NCBI RefSeq assembly: GCF_001949145.1
Contig: NW_019091357.1
Location: 4,032,347-4,096,346 of the forward strand
From: Acanthaster planci
Taxonomy: Eukaryota > Echinodermata > Asteroidea > Valvatida > Acanthasteridae
DNA length: 64,000 nt
Direction of reading: 5' to 3'
Position 1 is the first letter of the stretch, and the number at the start of each line of letters is the position of its first letter. Made by a program: the position numbers and the translations under genes. Below the pieces are notes generated by a model that searched no databases, was not told the origin of the DNA, and saw only the letters and a program-made list of their open reading frames with translations. Shown piece by piece: positions 1 to 18,500 of the stretch.

Positions 1-438
1 ATTCTGATCTCTTTTGTTTCTATGTCTGCTCTGGTACATCTCTTTGACTTGAGAGATACATATGCAGTGGCTGTGGTTATTTTGTACATGCAGATTGAAA
101 CTTAACATAGGAAAGCTGTGGATAAGAGAAGCTGTCGGATAACAGGAAATTACGTCGAAAATGTCCACATTGGATTTGCCATTCAGTAGTGTATCTTTAT
201 ACCTGGCTCAAGGACAAAGCCAATGATACTTCAAGGGAGAAATTTCTAATTGATATGACTCTCAGCCCATTACATCTTACCAAACCGTTGATTCGCCTGT
301 TTCAGTACTCTGAGAGGGGTTCACACCAAAGGTTGATAGTGATCTTTCGTTGCTTTTGCACGCGACAACGTCTGATTAGACACAAAAAAGTAGGCCAACT
401 AATGGAATTTCTTTTCGCTCGTCATTTCGGCCCCACAG

Positions 439-5456
<5,018 letters not shown>

Positions 5457-8400
5457 AGGTCTTGGCCTCATCAGCGGCCATCTTGGATTATGAGGGGATC
5501 ATTAATATAACTGTGTAAATTACGAGGCTACAAAAGGGATACCAGGACCCGAATCTTGTGCAATGTTGACTAGCAAGAAGTAAAAGTTTGACGGATCCCA
5601 TCAATATCCGAACAACGGACAAGCGTTTCTCGAAATACCTGTAAGAATGTACCAAGTGCTTGTACCATCTCCGGGGGGTTGTATAGTAAATGAAAATATA
5701 TGCATAGGATTTTTTTTGTGTTACACGGCTGTGTCAGTTGCGCCCCTAGGGCCCTACATTTTTTTATGTAAAGATTTATTAATGTACGTGTTCACTCATT
5801 TTAAAGAAGTCCATTACAGATTCTTAAGTAAGTCACTCAAGTCGTCCAGTTGCTCGTCAACTATTCGTATGTTACTGTTCATCTCCAAGGTGTCCTGTGG
5901 TCAGGCTTTTCAGTCAAGTTATGGTTGGAGCGCGATTTCAAATTATTGTCCTGCTGATTAACCAACTAGCGTACTACGTTATTCATGTCTGACCAAGCCA
6001 GAGATGTGAACTTTGACTTGTCGTTTGCGTGCGAAATCGGCCTCCCGAGGTGTCAGTTTCAAACCCAAAGTGTTAGTAAAGGACAGATACTTACTTCTGA
6101 AATGTAAATAGAAGGAAAATTAAAATGAAATAATATATAGCAGCAATTATGTTCTAAAGTTTGCTTTTGAGAAGATTGCCGTTCGTGAATACATGTATTA
6201 TAAATGAATTTTAGAATTGCATTATTTTGTAAGTAATGTCTTCCATGAGACATAATGAAAAAGAAAAGAATCTACAGAATGTATCAGTTTTCTGTAATTT
6301 CAAAGGTGATTTCGGCAAGGTGTGGTTTATAGAAGTTAATCAGATATGTGCGTTGCTTTCAGTGGGTTGTAAATATATTGAAAAGGGGCACCATTGACGA
6401 CTATTTCAGTGAAATAACGCAAAAATCATTTACGATTTCACTTATTTATTAACCTATTCGTATTACGCAAGTTGCACTTTTGGTGGATTATATTGTACAT
6501 ATGCAATAGATCAATTCTTAATGTAATTAATTACGAAGGCATTAACTAGTGAAGGTTGTGTAGTACATCTTCATAGCGTACGGTTAATCTTCTCGGGATA
6601 TAGCGGCCACAATAGGAAAATACTGTTGCAAACCTGTTCCTCGACAATTCAAGGGCACCCTCCACATATTGAGAAGGCCAGTGAAGAGAAGGAATCGTAG
6701 GCTGCATCCGAATCAGCCTCTAGAGCTAGGTCTAAGTCTGTGCCCATTGAAGATACACGTTGATTTAGACGCAGCCATATAGTTCTAGAAACCCGTTTCG
6801 GACAAGCCATTCACATACATGAGCCCTTCTCCGACTGGAGTGGCTGGGGACATGAGTAACGCACGCGGCTAAGAGGAAGTGATTGCGACTACTGACCAGT
6901 CATTCCCATAGACGCACTTATCATTTTAGCCTCAGCCACAACTTTCAGACAGCCAAATCGCATTTAAGACTATGCTTTTCAACCAGCACTTCTTTGCACA
7001 AAAAAAGAGAAACATTGTGACAATTCAAAGTATGAGATACCACCATGGATGTTAAATTAATCTCATTTTTCTATTGTGTGCTTCTCAGAAGAACTGGTTG
7101 TCTTCAATCGCTGTATAGTGCACATCATTTAGCATAGCACTGACCACATCTCTCCACGGGGACTAACTGTTCGAAAATTCTGACTGAATGTGTTGCCTGA
7201 AAAGCTAATTCTACCAGTATCTTAATTGGGTTTTATCCTTTCCATAATTTTTATATAACCTCATATTTTAGTTTTCATGATGCTCACATCACTGATTGAT
7301 AATACTGACAATTTCATAGGCTCTCTATCTGCCTTGACTGGGTATTTTTTTGATTCAGGGTGTCAGTCTTGATTTGAAACAAATGTAGCTAGAAGAAAAC
7401 ATTTATTCAAGATTTTGTACTTTAAGTGCTTCCTCAAAAGTGCAATTACCTGTACATTGTATTTGAAAAATGCAGCATGCAGATGAAGTGTTCTGGTGTA
7501 AAGTCCAGTACGTTGTATAACTGTTTCCATGTTTTCAATAGTTTCGAACAGAAGAAATTGACAATTAGGTTCAATTTCAATTGTAAACGTAACTTTGAAA
7601 GTCCAGGGGAAAATGCAAAACATGAATCATTTAGTTACATAATTTCGAAATAGGTTTGCCCATTTTAAAACTGAAACTACTTTTTGTTTGAAATAAAGCA
7701 ACGTTTATGCAAGCACCTTCGCCGTTCTCAAACATTTCGGCCTACGTAATTTTCCCTTTGTAATTAGCTTTTCCTTTAGGTTTTAGCTATTTTCTTTAAT
7801 AACAGCCTACTTATTCTCTGAAAGGAACATTCAAATGTACATTGTCCTTTCCGCTTCAATAATATACTGTGTATTACACTGCATGTAACGAAATGATCGT
7901 TACAGTACTTAGGTTGTGTACCACGATTTTGAACTCACGACACATATCATTATTCTTGAGGACGCCGTGTTCGAAGCCACTCCAGATTGACGTCATATAA
8001 TATTACCACTGCTTTCTTCTATTCGGTGACATGATTTCCCAACTGCCAAGCTCCCTTCATAGATCCGCTCCACATTATATCACATCTCCCGCAATCCCTT
8101 GCAGTCCGCCACCTTTGAAGTCAAGCATTGCTTGAATCGGGTATTTTGTTACAATGGCTTGATTTCACAGGTAGAGCGCGCAGCACGGTGAATAGTCGTA
8201 GCCGTTAGGAAAAGACGTGTGCGTATACAACGCCCATGCAAACTACGTGTATTTACACATAGCTAGGCTGAATACCTCATTAGGAAACTCGGGTTTAATG
8301 GAGATATAACGTCTAAGGGTTGCTCTTTGTCAGAAGCAACAGGAATTACCGTAACATAGTAGCCTCCTGACGTGCACCATCGATACCACTCCACTGTTCT

Positions 8401-11400
8401 GTTAGTAATGGGCTGGCTTGTTTGATATTTCCGCTCCACAAACAAGGGTAGCGGCAGCCCGTTGTGTCCCCCAAGAATTGATGAGTTTAATAAGCTGCGA
8501 TCAAAAATCCACTGTCTGCGGCTTTTGTCGAGGGTTTGGCAAACACGCAACTCATTAAAAGCGGAGCGAATGAGGTTGTTTGTTTTTCGTGCTGTCGTGG
8601 GTATTCTTGATGGGTCAGCGTCGGCAGGTTGGTCTTTATCCTTTGACACCCTCATAACTGGGCTGTTTCTGTCCAATCAAATTACAGCTTTGTCACGGCA
8701 AGTTTGATATTATGAAAATAAATTAGAAAGATGGAAACATTCATGCCCTTTTTTACATTTGCAAATTTCGCCTAATCGGATACAACCACTCTGCAATAAA
8801 TATTCTCATTTCTATTTCAAATGATAGATGACTGTGCTTTTAAACCGCGATGAATAAATATATTCAAGTTTTAGGGTTTTAAAAATGAAATTTGGCGAGT
8901 ACGGGACAATTTCTCATTCCCTCAGTCGCCGGTTGTTGTCGGTTAGGAGCGATCGCAGTCAGGTCACTTCGCCATCCAGTCCAACCCTCCCTCCTCACAC
9001 TGTGGACTGAACCTGATGCCGCTATTGCTCCAGCGTCAGCTGTGCCTTGGGTGGCCCAAAGATCACTGGAATTCTTCCACATTTTCCCTAGCCACCCTCC
9101 GAACGCCGGATCGGACAGTTAAATCCCGGTATTACTGCACCTGTATACTGTGAAATTGCGCGGGCACCGTGCCAAGTCAACCAGAATAATCCAGCCGGTT
9201 CATTTGCATATAATTTGCATGACGTGAGTGATTATGGCCCAGCCGCTACGCACGCGATCACGGGTTCCACAACGCGTTAGAGTCCGTGATACTAGGGATT
9301 TCTTGGAGAGAACTAGTTTCGCGATTTACTGGCAGAAATGTACGGCAAGTTTCATTTAAAGAAGAGGTGATGTCTCACTACAGGCCGAAGTGGGAAGGTG
9401 CATGTCAGCGATAATTTATGACCGCGATTTTGCTTTCCTTCCGACGGTACGTGTGTATTCTGTGATCAGCAGCTGTGAAGTTGACCACTTCATTGTGTTA
9501 CATTCGCCTTGTCTCTCGCCCGCTTTAGTCGTAAACGGTGCAGTACTCGACTTTTGGGAGTTGAAAAAAATGCCGGGAGGGGTGTGACTGACATCCTTCA
9601 CCCATTGTTGCATTGTTTCTACATACCAACGTCTTTAGTCATGAGCTGGGGAGACTTTTATGACATCCAACGCTATAAGACTTCTGTAGGTCCACGTGGG
9701 TTCTACATTAGACAGCACATAGCCCATTAAATTCCACGATCACAAGAGAGTTTTCAGAATAAGGTAAGACAAACCCGCAAGTTTGATAAAAGAAAGAGTG
9801 ACACCTAGTTTTTTGGAAGATAAAATCAGATTAGATAACTGTCGCTGACTACCAATAACGATCTTAAATTTGGTTGTCATTGTCACTAGCTTGTCTTGTA
9901 ATATCCATTGCCGTAAATTCTTAGACCAGCTTTCACTGAATTATTGACACCAATTCAACCCAAGAAAGAAAGTAGAGAATAGGCCTACAACAAAGATAAA
10001 TCGTAAACAATAAGAGGCAACATTAACCTCGCCCGTCTGGTCCTACTTCTAAATTAAACTGGGACAAGGTTAATTTTTTTGGTATTAAACTTGTTCCCAA
10101 TGTGTCTGTGGAAATTCCATAAGTTTGTTCAGCAAGAAAAGCTCGAAGTTTTTTCAATCTTTTTTTCGCCGAGATGAAAACATTTCTCTGTCTCTATCTG
10201 CAAAGTAAGCATATTTACCATCGAAAGCACGATATCATATTACACTTTCAATGTTTTAACATTACTACACAGTACTATTCGATTGCTGATTCCCAGATTC
10301 ACGATTTCAACAAGAACTGAAATATTAAAGTGAGCTGGCCTTTAACCTTTTTTTTTCTGAACAGGAAACATGGTTATCTTCGCGTAAATTGTGTTAATTG
10401 GCTCGTTTTGCCCCTCAGGTCAGTTGGAATTTCCCTCTTGTAAAGCGTACGGACTCAAAGACTAAAACTGAAAAATGCCTCTGGCGAGATGTCGATGTCC
10501 TTGGATGGCATTACCAAACTTAAAAGCCTATAAGATTGTGATCAAGCGGTCAGCAGTTATTACTGACGGGCAATAATTGCCACAGGAACTTGACCGCCAC
10601 CTACTTATCTTCTTTGTGTTTTTCCATTGTACAGTTTTAAGCGCAAGGTACCATATTTTTAGTCACTAATTTAAACCCTGCACACCACAGCATAATAACG
10701 TTCAGCTAACTTGTGATAAGGGCACTCTTTTCATGTTCTATGGTTCTCATCATATTTTTTTTTTAATTTGAGGATGGTTGGTCGGTCGAGTCATAAATCC
10801 TTTCAAAAAATCCATGCTGCTGCCATAATGAAGCAAAGTGCACTATGTATACTTGTCACTTGTTTTATATTGAGTGTCTGTTCCCAGCCGAGTGTAGAGA
10901 AATATTTCATTGTACACAACACAAAACCTCATTGTAGTCAGTTTCAAGACAACGTAGTTGTGCAGTTGTCTATGGACATGGTGCACGTATGTTTCGGTTT
11001 TCCCTTAGCGCTCGTATTTGTAGCACAATGGGTGCGGTACTGGTACCGCTCAGTAGTGATGCCGTACCGTGGATTTTGACTGTCGCTCCCTTGATATTTG
11101 GGCGAAATCGCAGTGTACTGTACATGTTTATTTTCAGCGCTGTTTTTTTTTACAGGTCATCACAACCTACTTTTTTATAGGCAAGGTCCTCTCAGCAGGG
11201 TCGGTATAAAAAGGGGGTTTCTTTTGTCGGTAGCCAAAAATGGGGTCGGTCGGAAATGATAATAGAATTTAAAAAGAGTGCCCTAATGACACACTCTGTC
11301 CTCGTCACTGTATTTAGATACTACATCACGTAGAACCATTAAACTGTCTGTTCTTTTAACGTCACAGTGGTGTTTTCCTACAAGTGGCTGCTAAAACTAT

Positions 11401-14400
11401 AGTTGGCCGTCGGTGCAAAAGTAAAAGAATAGTTCACAAAGTGTTAAAAATCCCATGCAGCTATCAGAACACCGAATAATAATAACATACTGCTAAATAC
11501 TAAATGAAAATACAACCCTGTTTAAAATTAATGGGACAGCTGTCCGTTTTGAAGGAATATGAGGTAAAATCGAAAACCGCCCATACAAGTTGTAAGCAAA
11601 GGCACTCCACAAGGGGCTGCCGTTTTAACCAGTAAATGCACTATTAATTAGAGGTTTGGTCTTTCGACGACAGTGGTAGACAAGGTTTTGCTACATGTAT
11701 ATGCAACGCCCGACGCAAACAAACAATTTGCGTGCAGTGTATGTCTTTGAATTCCTTTCAAAAACCTTTTTACTCGTTATGTTCCACTGCATAATCCTGA
11801 ATAATGTCAGATAAAGAAAAGTCACAAGCATGCACACCCAAATGAAAGGAACACATCAAGTGAAGCATCCTGGCCCAGGAATTTCCCTTATGGTTGGCAG
11901 AGATGTGAATTTGTTGAAGGTTACGCTTTGGGCAGAGATTAGTTCACAATAAATTGTATGTTCGTATGATATTAAAGTTTTTTTATAACAAATAACTCAT
12001 TATGGTCTTAGATACCAAATAATTCCCCTAGTGAAAGAAAGATTAAATCAGCACTGGAGAAAATAGTACCTTTCCACATTTTTTTTCAATTTATGAAAAA
12101 TGTATCACGTTAACTATCAACCTTTCAAATCCTTTGAACCTTTCGTCCTCTTTCGAACACATGTTCGTTTCTTATACAGTGAAAAGAAAATGAAAAGTAC
12201 AGACTCCTCCGTATTTAAAAATGCTCATATTCTGAAGTATTTAAGTACTTACTACATAATCATAATAACATTACCAGAATGCAAATTGTAATCTTATCAC
12301 AATAATATGATACACGCCATTCTCCACCTTAACGCCAAGGGAGTTGGTATATTAATTCACTCTTTAATCCCGTTCCAAGGATTTCGGAACTCCCCCGCCC
12401 GTGTCGCCTTGTATCGCCTACGGGCAGGGGAGCCAAATGCAGGCAACTCGTTTAAGCAGGTACATTACTGCGTGAAATTAATTGGACGTTTTTATAATGC
12501 GCAGTGTCCCATGAATTGAAGGGCCTCGCGTAAACCAGCATAATTGATAACCCTTCACTTAACATGAGGTTTGGTGTTCTTCATGGTAGTACAAGATCCG
12601 AACAGGGCGTAGGAAAGATTTTATATGTGCTGGTGAAACGTGAAAACGTTTCCAGTAACATATCTGTAGAGGTTTAAAATGAACACAGTGGTTGTAGCAG
12701 TCTATTACTAAAGTTCTAGAAGCAGAGATGCAGAAATGCATATTCATTCAGCAATATTAAAAGCAAATTACTAACATAAGACGGATCTTCCGACCCATCT
12801 ACGTCAGCGATACAGGGAAATGTTTAATCGGCACTTTCGCTGTGACAGTAGACGATATTCTTCGGTTGACCACATTGATGAGAAATTGAGGCTTGCTTTG
12901 ATTTTGTTTAAAATGACGACCACCCCTGCAAGAAAAAAAAATAATTTCCGGACGAATTATTACTTGTGAACTCTGATGAACAACTTCATATTTTTTATTT
13001 AAAAGTACCTTAGTCTTTTTGCCTGCTTTAGAAAAAACTCGTAGGAACATGGGACCAACAGCAGTCCTCAAAAAATCTGTTAAATGGTTAATATTCTATC
13101 AAAAAAGATTCAAGGAAAAAATGGCTTCTTTAGGAAAACGGTCCCTCCCCCAAATGGTGGGTATTTCTGGTAAACGAGAATTGCAAGGTTCTTTGATCTG
13201 GTTTAATCCTCACATCTCCTCCGTTGATGTCAACAAAACCCTGGGTTTTTTGTGTGTTTATTTTTTTCTGAAATAACATACAGAGAAATACGAAATGAAT
13301 AAATCATATCCTTGTACCACTTTCTTAATCAAACCTGATATAAAATCCACGGAGACTTACGTTAACAACTGAGCCAAGTCAGGTAGTGACGTCAGAGTGA
13401 ATTAAGCCCCTTTTTGTACGTAACTTTAAATCTATGTCAAAAAAATCAAGGACCACTGTCAATACGGGTTTTACAAAATTGGTTTTTTGCTGTAATGGCT
13501 TCCCTTTTGTGCTCTTTTGTCTGTTGGATTTTTTACCGCTTAAAATAAGCTATCGATTTAATACATGTAGGCTATACCGTGTAATTGGACGTACAATCCG
13601 TCAAACATGAACATACGGTATGCTATTCAACACTGCTTTTTACGGTGGTGGGTTTGTGTTCTTTAAGTTTTTGCCGGCTTAACAACAGTGGAACGATGAA
13701 TGTGAAAGGTGAATGTTTTGTGGTTACATGCCTACAAGAAAATAACCAGCAAATTGCATGTAGATGAACAGAGGAAACCAGCCCACACCCACCATCAAAA
13801 ACCTCTCGGAAATCTAAATTTATCACGGCAGACCTGCTTTCAGCGGCTATTGGCCCGGATGAAATGAGCAGCAGCAGTCTGTTTCGGTTCTACTTAGATT
13901 AGAAAAAAAAATTGATATCCAGCTGGATACGCACTGAGAACATCCATAAATCTTTTTCGGTTAATAGTTTCACAGCAGCAATATTTAAAGGAGAATTCTG
14001 CCATGTTTTACCGTGCCGGTCACTGTTTCCATTATTGGTGCGGTGTTAAAACTCTGGCAACAAAATTTACCTTTGACAAATTACCATTCGTGTTTGTACT
14101 TGCCTTCTTAAAAACGAACTGATTTTTTTAAAGCATTCCTCCGATCACACTGTGACTGAGAGCAGCAATAGCGACAATTTCCAAAAGGTGGAACGATGTA
14201 ACGGGACAGAGGAAGGCTTCCGTTGTTTGTTGGAAAGGAAAAAAACTCAAAACTGAATTATTTTTCATTCAGTTACGCAGGCGCCGTGTTACCTGTTTCC
14301 TTCCGAGTTTTGCCTGTTTTATCAGATACAACGCAATACTCGTTTGATTGGAAATATGGAAATATGTAACTCCTACTTCAGAAAAATTAATTTTGTTAAT
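5457..14400. other. Intergenic region after the kinase; no convincing gene
   Basis: The start is presumably kinase 3' UTR; a possible polyadenylation signal AATAAA lies at 7692-7697. The remaining open frames are short, lack splice context and show no recognisable protein. TACATGTA palindromes occur at 6190, 11692 and 13562. A GC-richer patch (about 8900-9300) contains a paired octamer motif, listed separately. Confidence 0.6.
9202..9227 (+). promoter_or_regulatory. Paired octamer plus CRE-like cluster
   Basis: Two exact POU-octamer sequences ATTTGCAT (9202-9209 and 9213-9220) are 11 bp apart, about one helical turn. The second overlaps a CRE-like TGACGTGA. This is an inferred enhancer-like cluster in otherwise featureless intergenic DNA. 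Confidence 0.3.
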
Positions 14401-15546
14401 AGAGTCACTGGCAAAAGTTCAAGACCACCTGGAATTGTATGGGTGTTTTTGTCAATAGGCCTGCGTTCCCCTGTCTCATCGGACGATTACATAACATTTA
14501 CTACAGTGTGCTATTAGCCATTTGAATGAAAGTTTTTGTTAAGACAGGTCTTTTATGGCATTTTGTCTTTACTGCAGAGTGGGTAAAAAAAGCCAGTGTA
14601 AGTCAGGTTTAAAGGGCCTAAATACTTACCCTCCATCAAGAGGGCTACTCTGAATGTCAAATTAGCGAGAGGGCAGGTTTCAGCATGACTGCTGTGCACA
14701 ATCCCATTTCAAATAGGTGGCTTATTTTCTGACCGGAAAAGGCACGGTCGTCCAAGATAAACAACCCTTCGTGAAGACCATGTGATCCGGCGAATTGTTG
14801 TGAAGGATCCCTCAAGTTCTTGTCTAAAGATCAAAGCAGCTTTGCAGTCCAATGGGACAAATGTTATTGTAAGCACCATTTCTCGCCGTTTGAGCAAAGA
14901 ATTTCGGCTCAAGTCACACAAACCTGCCCGTAAACCCCTTCTCACCAATTCACTGAGGGTGAATTTTTCCTCAAGAACACTGGAACGTGCAAATGCTACA
15001 ATGAATTATTCAGTGGTCATTCCAAAGGATCAGTGCTCGAATTCTTTCAACATTTTTTCTTCGATCAGGTCTGATTTCAAAGGAATGCGTCATCCACATA
15101 ATGTAAGAACTGAATTGTTTGATTTTGAGAATCATTATTTCAATGAGACTTGTGGGATGGCGCAGAGCCATGCACAAACATATATGACAGACGGTGTATT
15201 GCAGAATGCAAAACTGAAGGTTGAAGAACCAATCCAAAGAGCAAGAAGAACTGAGTCGCTGTGTCGGAAAGTTGTGAAATATTAATGCGTTTTGCTTTTC
15301 AGACGTTTAGTCCGTTTTATTTCTTGCACGAAATGCTTTAAAAGTAGGTCTGTGCAGTTTCATTTACCTATCTATACATTATAGATTTATTTCTTCCGTT
15401 GTTGACGCATGAAATTGTCAAAGAACTAGATGGATATACAAAAAGGTATTGGAAAGGATATATTAAAGGGTAGCTGCAATCAATTTGGCCAAAACAAACT
15501 TTCAAAATGCTCCTTCGTGTCTTTTAAACTTTTGGTTACGCCACTT
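14401..15546 (+). mobile_element. Degenerate Tc1/mariner transposon
   Basis: A left terminal sequence at 14403-14430 (begins GTCACTGGCAAAAGTTC) has a decayed inverted counterpart at about 15515-15546, giving about 1.15 kb, a usual Tc1 size. The transposase between them is broken by stops and frameshifts and listed separately. The element is ancient and surely immobile. The left boundary follows a TA, the usual Tc1 target, but a matching right TA is not clear. Confidence 0.72.
14600..15285 (+). pseudogene. Tc1-type transposase pseudogene
   Basis: In shifting frames the DNA-binding half of a Tc1-type transposase can be read: YSECQISERAGFSMTAVHN, then SDRKRHGRPR with an in-frame TAA just after it, then TTLREDHVIRRIVVKDP and SRRLSKEFRLKSHKPARKPL. 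The catalytic DDE half after about 14960 is too decayed to follow. A 167-residue open frame starting at 14782 covers part of this and should not be taken as a gene. Confidence 0.78.
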
Positions 15547-18500
15547 CAAAGGTTATGTTACTGCCCATTTGGTTTTATGCTAATGCTATTTCTATATTCA
15601 AAAGCAAAACTATGATGTCTTCCCGAGAAGAAAGCCTAAATGTTACATTGTGGTAGATTTTGCTGGACTACATTTTCTCTCCTTGCGGATTCATCGTTAT
15701 TTATGTTTATCGCAATAAGGGGGCACCAATTTCTTCCCAGAAATTCTGGGTTCAAAATTTTAACCAAAAATGTCTTCCTTGGATGACGTCACAGTAACGG
15801 TGGCTCCGTCAGTTGGATAATTTTAAGTGTTTTTCATTTAATCAAGTAGGAATATAAAAGTTTCCATACATTGAATAAGGGTACAGTGTTGCAGAAACAT
15901 TGGATGGGAAAAAATCGTTACGGCTACGGCCATAATTTGCGTTAAAGATACATGTATTACCAGAATAAATTAAATAGGTTGAAGTTGAAATAAGAAAAAT
16001 GAAAACGCAAAAGATACCACAGCGTACAGTTATAAATTACGACCAAATGGAATTTATATGACATTGATCGCAAAATGACGAAATTGCTTCATCTGTCGTA
16101 TGTTCGGCAATTATGTACAAAACTTGACTTGAATTGTTTGAACTTGAATGGAATAAGAAAAATTAATTTGTCGGAAAACCTGAAACATATTTCTGTTTTT
16201 GTAATTTCCAACAGGTTTCTGAAACCATGCACGGTCGGCTACATTTGTGTTAGATTGCAAATTAACATAATTCAGACACCCATAATTGATGATCCGTTGA
16301 AGCATTTGAAGCATAACTTCACAGTGAGCCACCATTGTTTAATCCTAACCATAGCCGCTGTTTAGGAAACGGTGGCAGGTAGTGGCATTAAACCTCCTCC
16401 CATTAGTGGAGGCCCCCCAGTCGATTACTTTCATCAGGGGATATTTGTTCACAAATTGCAACTGATACGCACCGCAAAATTTCACCTTTTTCCAAGCAGC
16501 GTGCTCGGTTAAAAGATAAAACCTGGTAGGAATAAAGATAATAAACTATGCACGATCTGCCTCTAGCCTCTACTTATAGGGCCCTGGTATCCGCTTTTAC
16601 TTTTTGTTTTATCACGATTTTATTAATATTAAAACGCCTTCAAAATTACGACATGAAAATGAAGATGCTGGGCCTTATCCAACTTACTTGGCTGCCGCTA
16701 AATTTTAACGCATGTTGCTATGGAAAATGCGTAAAACGGCTTCTATGGGCAAGCGAGAAAGGTCATCTTATATGCACACTTGCATTTGAAATTTTATTTG
16801 ACTACATGTATTTGTTCAGTCCTTTTTTGTAATTGCCAAACCAGAACAGCCAGTTCAGTTCATTTTCTAAACATCCAAACCTTACTCGTGATGGTTTGCT
16901 GTTGGAAAAGTCGTATTTCTTCCCACTAAAAAATGTTAGGGATAGAAGAATGATCAAATGGCCCACCAAAAAAAAGTGGAGATAGATACCCTACCCCAGG
17001 ATTTATTCCCATGGTGTCTGAACCAGCCAGGGTTAATTGCTCTGTGATTTCGCGGACTAGCGAACTGGGCACAAGCTTTTGTTTAGTTACATAAGAGACA
17101 CCTTGCAACAATACACTCTTTTCAATGGATAAGAAGGGCACAAAGGAACCAGTCTATTCCAGAAATGGTGGTCGCTATGCAAAAGCTTGCGCCGAATCAC
17201 GAGGAATCCAACAGTGTCTTTAGTTTGAGGAATTCAAATTGTTACCTTTATGTGCAATCAGATACCACGGTGTATCAGAGGTTATTCAAATATAACTCGC
17301 AAATGGCTTATTGCTCGAGACTAGTTCATGGTGTTTGCTGTTTTTTCAGGACGTGAGGAAAATACTTTCTGCAGCTCTTAAAGGAGGCTGAGGCAACAGT
17401 TTTTAATTGCAATGCCCAATTAAGCTACTGTAAAGTTTGTCTCTTGTAATGAACGAGGAAACGGGAATGGCAGGACACCAAGGCGGGGTTTGGTGCCAGC
17501 TGGTCTTACTCGGTGGTGAGCACGTACAACCGTCTGGACATCGATATGGTGGGAAGAATTAAATTACAAGACCACTGATTTCAAACTTTGATCAAATTGT
17601 TTGAGTTATTAATAATCTTAATTGTTTCCAAAGTAATGTGATCAAAAGACAATCTCATTAATGTAAAAATAAAAATTCTTTGGCGAACTAGAAGCACTCC
17701 TGCAGTTTACGCATATTTCTTGCTGCGTGTACACTAGCGCATTTGACAATGGAAACAGTTCAAGATGCATACAATGGCCTTGCATAGTGAAAGGACCCAC
17801 GATGACAATAATAGGCAAGGATTCCATTCGCCCCCTCCCCCCACGTGGGCTTTGTCGGGACAAAAATCCAATCAATCTCGATGATATTCCAAGGTTTAAA
17901 TCGCCTTTGAAACTACTTGCCCTTTTATTTCAAGCGCTTGTCCCACTTCTTCCTGAAGGACAGTTGCATTGCGAAACAATAGTTCTGCACTCTGCTTTGT
18001 TTTAGTGCACCAGATCAATATAACTAAACCAGCCTGTCTGTAGAAGCATAGGATCCCGAGAAGGCTAGACTTCTGTGGCATCTTTCAGTCAGTTATCTGA
18101 TCGGCTTATCATCTGCTGTACGTTCTTGTCTTTATTTAGTGCCGGTGCTTAGTGACCGTAAATCTATTCACAAATTTCTGGGAAGGAAGCAGATTATCTC
18201 TAGGTACTTTAAAAAGCTCAGGTGTCATCTTTTGTTCTATCATTTTTCATGAGCGTAACTGAACCAGGAAGGTAGTGAGATGAACAAAAAGGAGGAAAAT
18301 CACATTTTCTTTCCTTTCACAAGGCTCCACAAAGAATGGGCAAAGACAGGATAAACTTTGTACCAGTATGCATGTATTCCTGAAAATGAAGGAAAAAATA
18401 ATGCCCCGAGAATATGGTGCCATTATCAATGAACACAAATTTCATGTGCAACAAAGTTAATGTGGGCCGTGCCGGCGTTTCTAAAATGTAACGCAAATCG

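Noticed and set aside
189-438. Open frame running into the first kinase exon
   Set aside because: It crosses a clear acceptor at 438 and does not resemble the glycine loop that must precede the exon; it is intron sequence.
8263-8676. 137-residue minus-strand frame
   Set aside because: No recognisable domain, signal or splice context; of a size expected by chance in this length of DNA.
10768-11079. 103-residue frame with a signal-peptide-like internal Met segment
   Set aside because: A hydrophobic stretch after a lysine occurs easily in AT-rich DNA; the rest is unlike a secreted protein and no promoter or splice support is seen.
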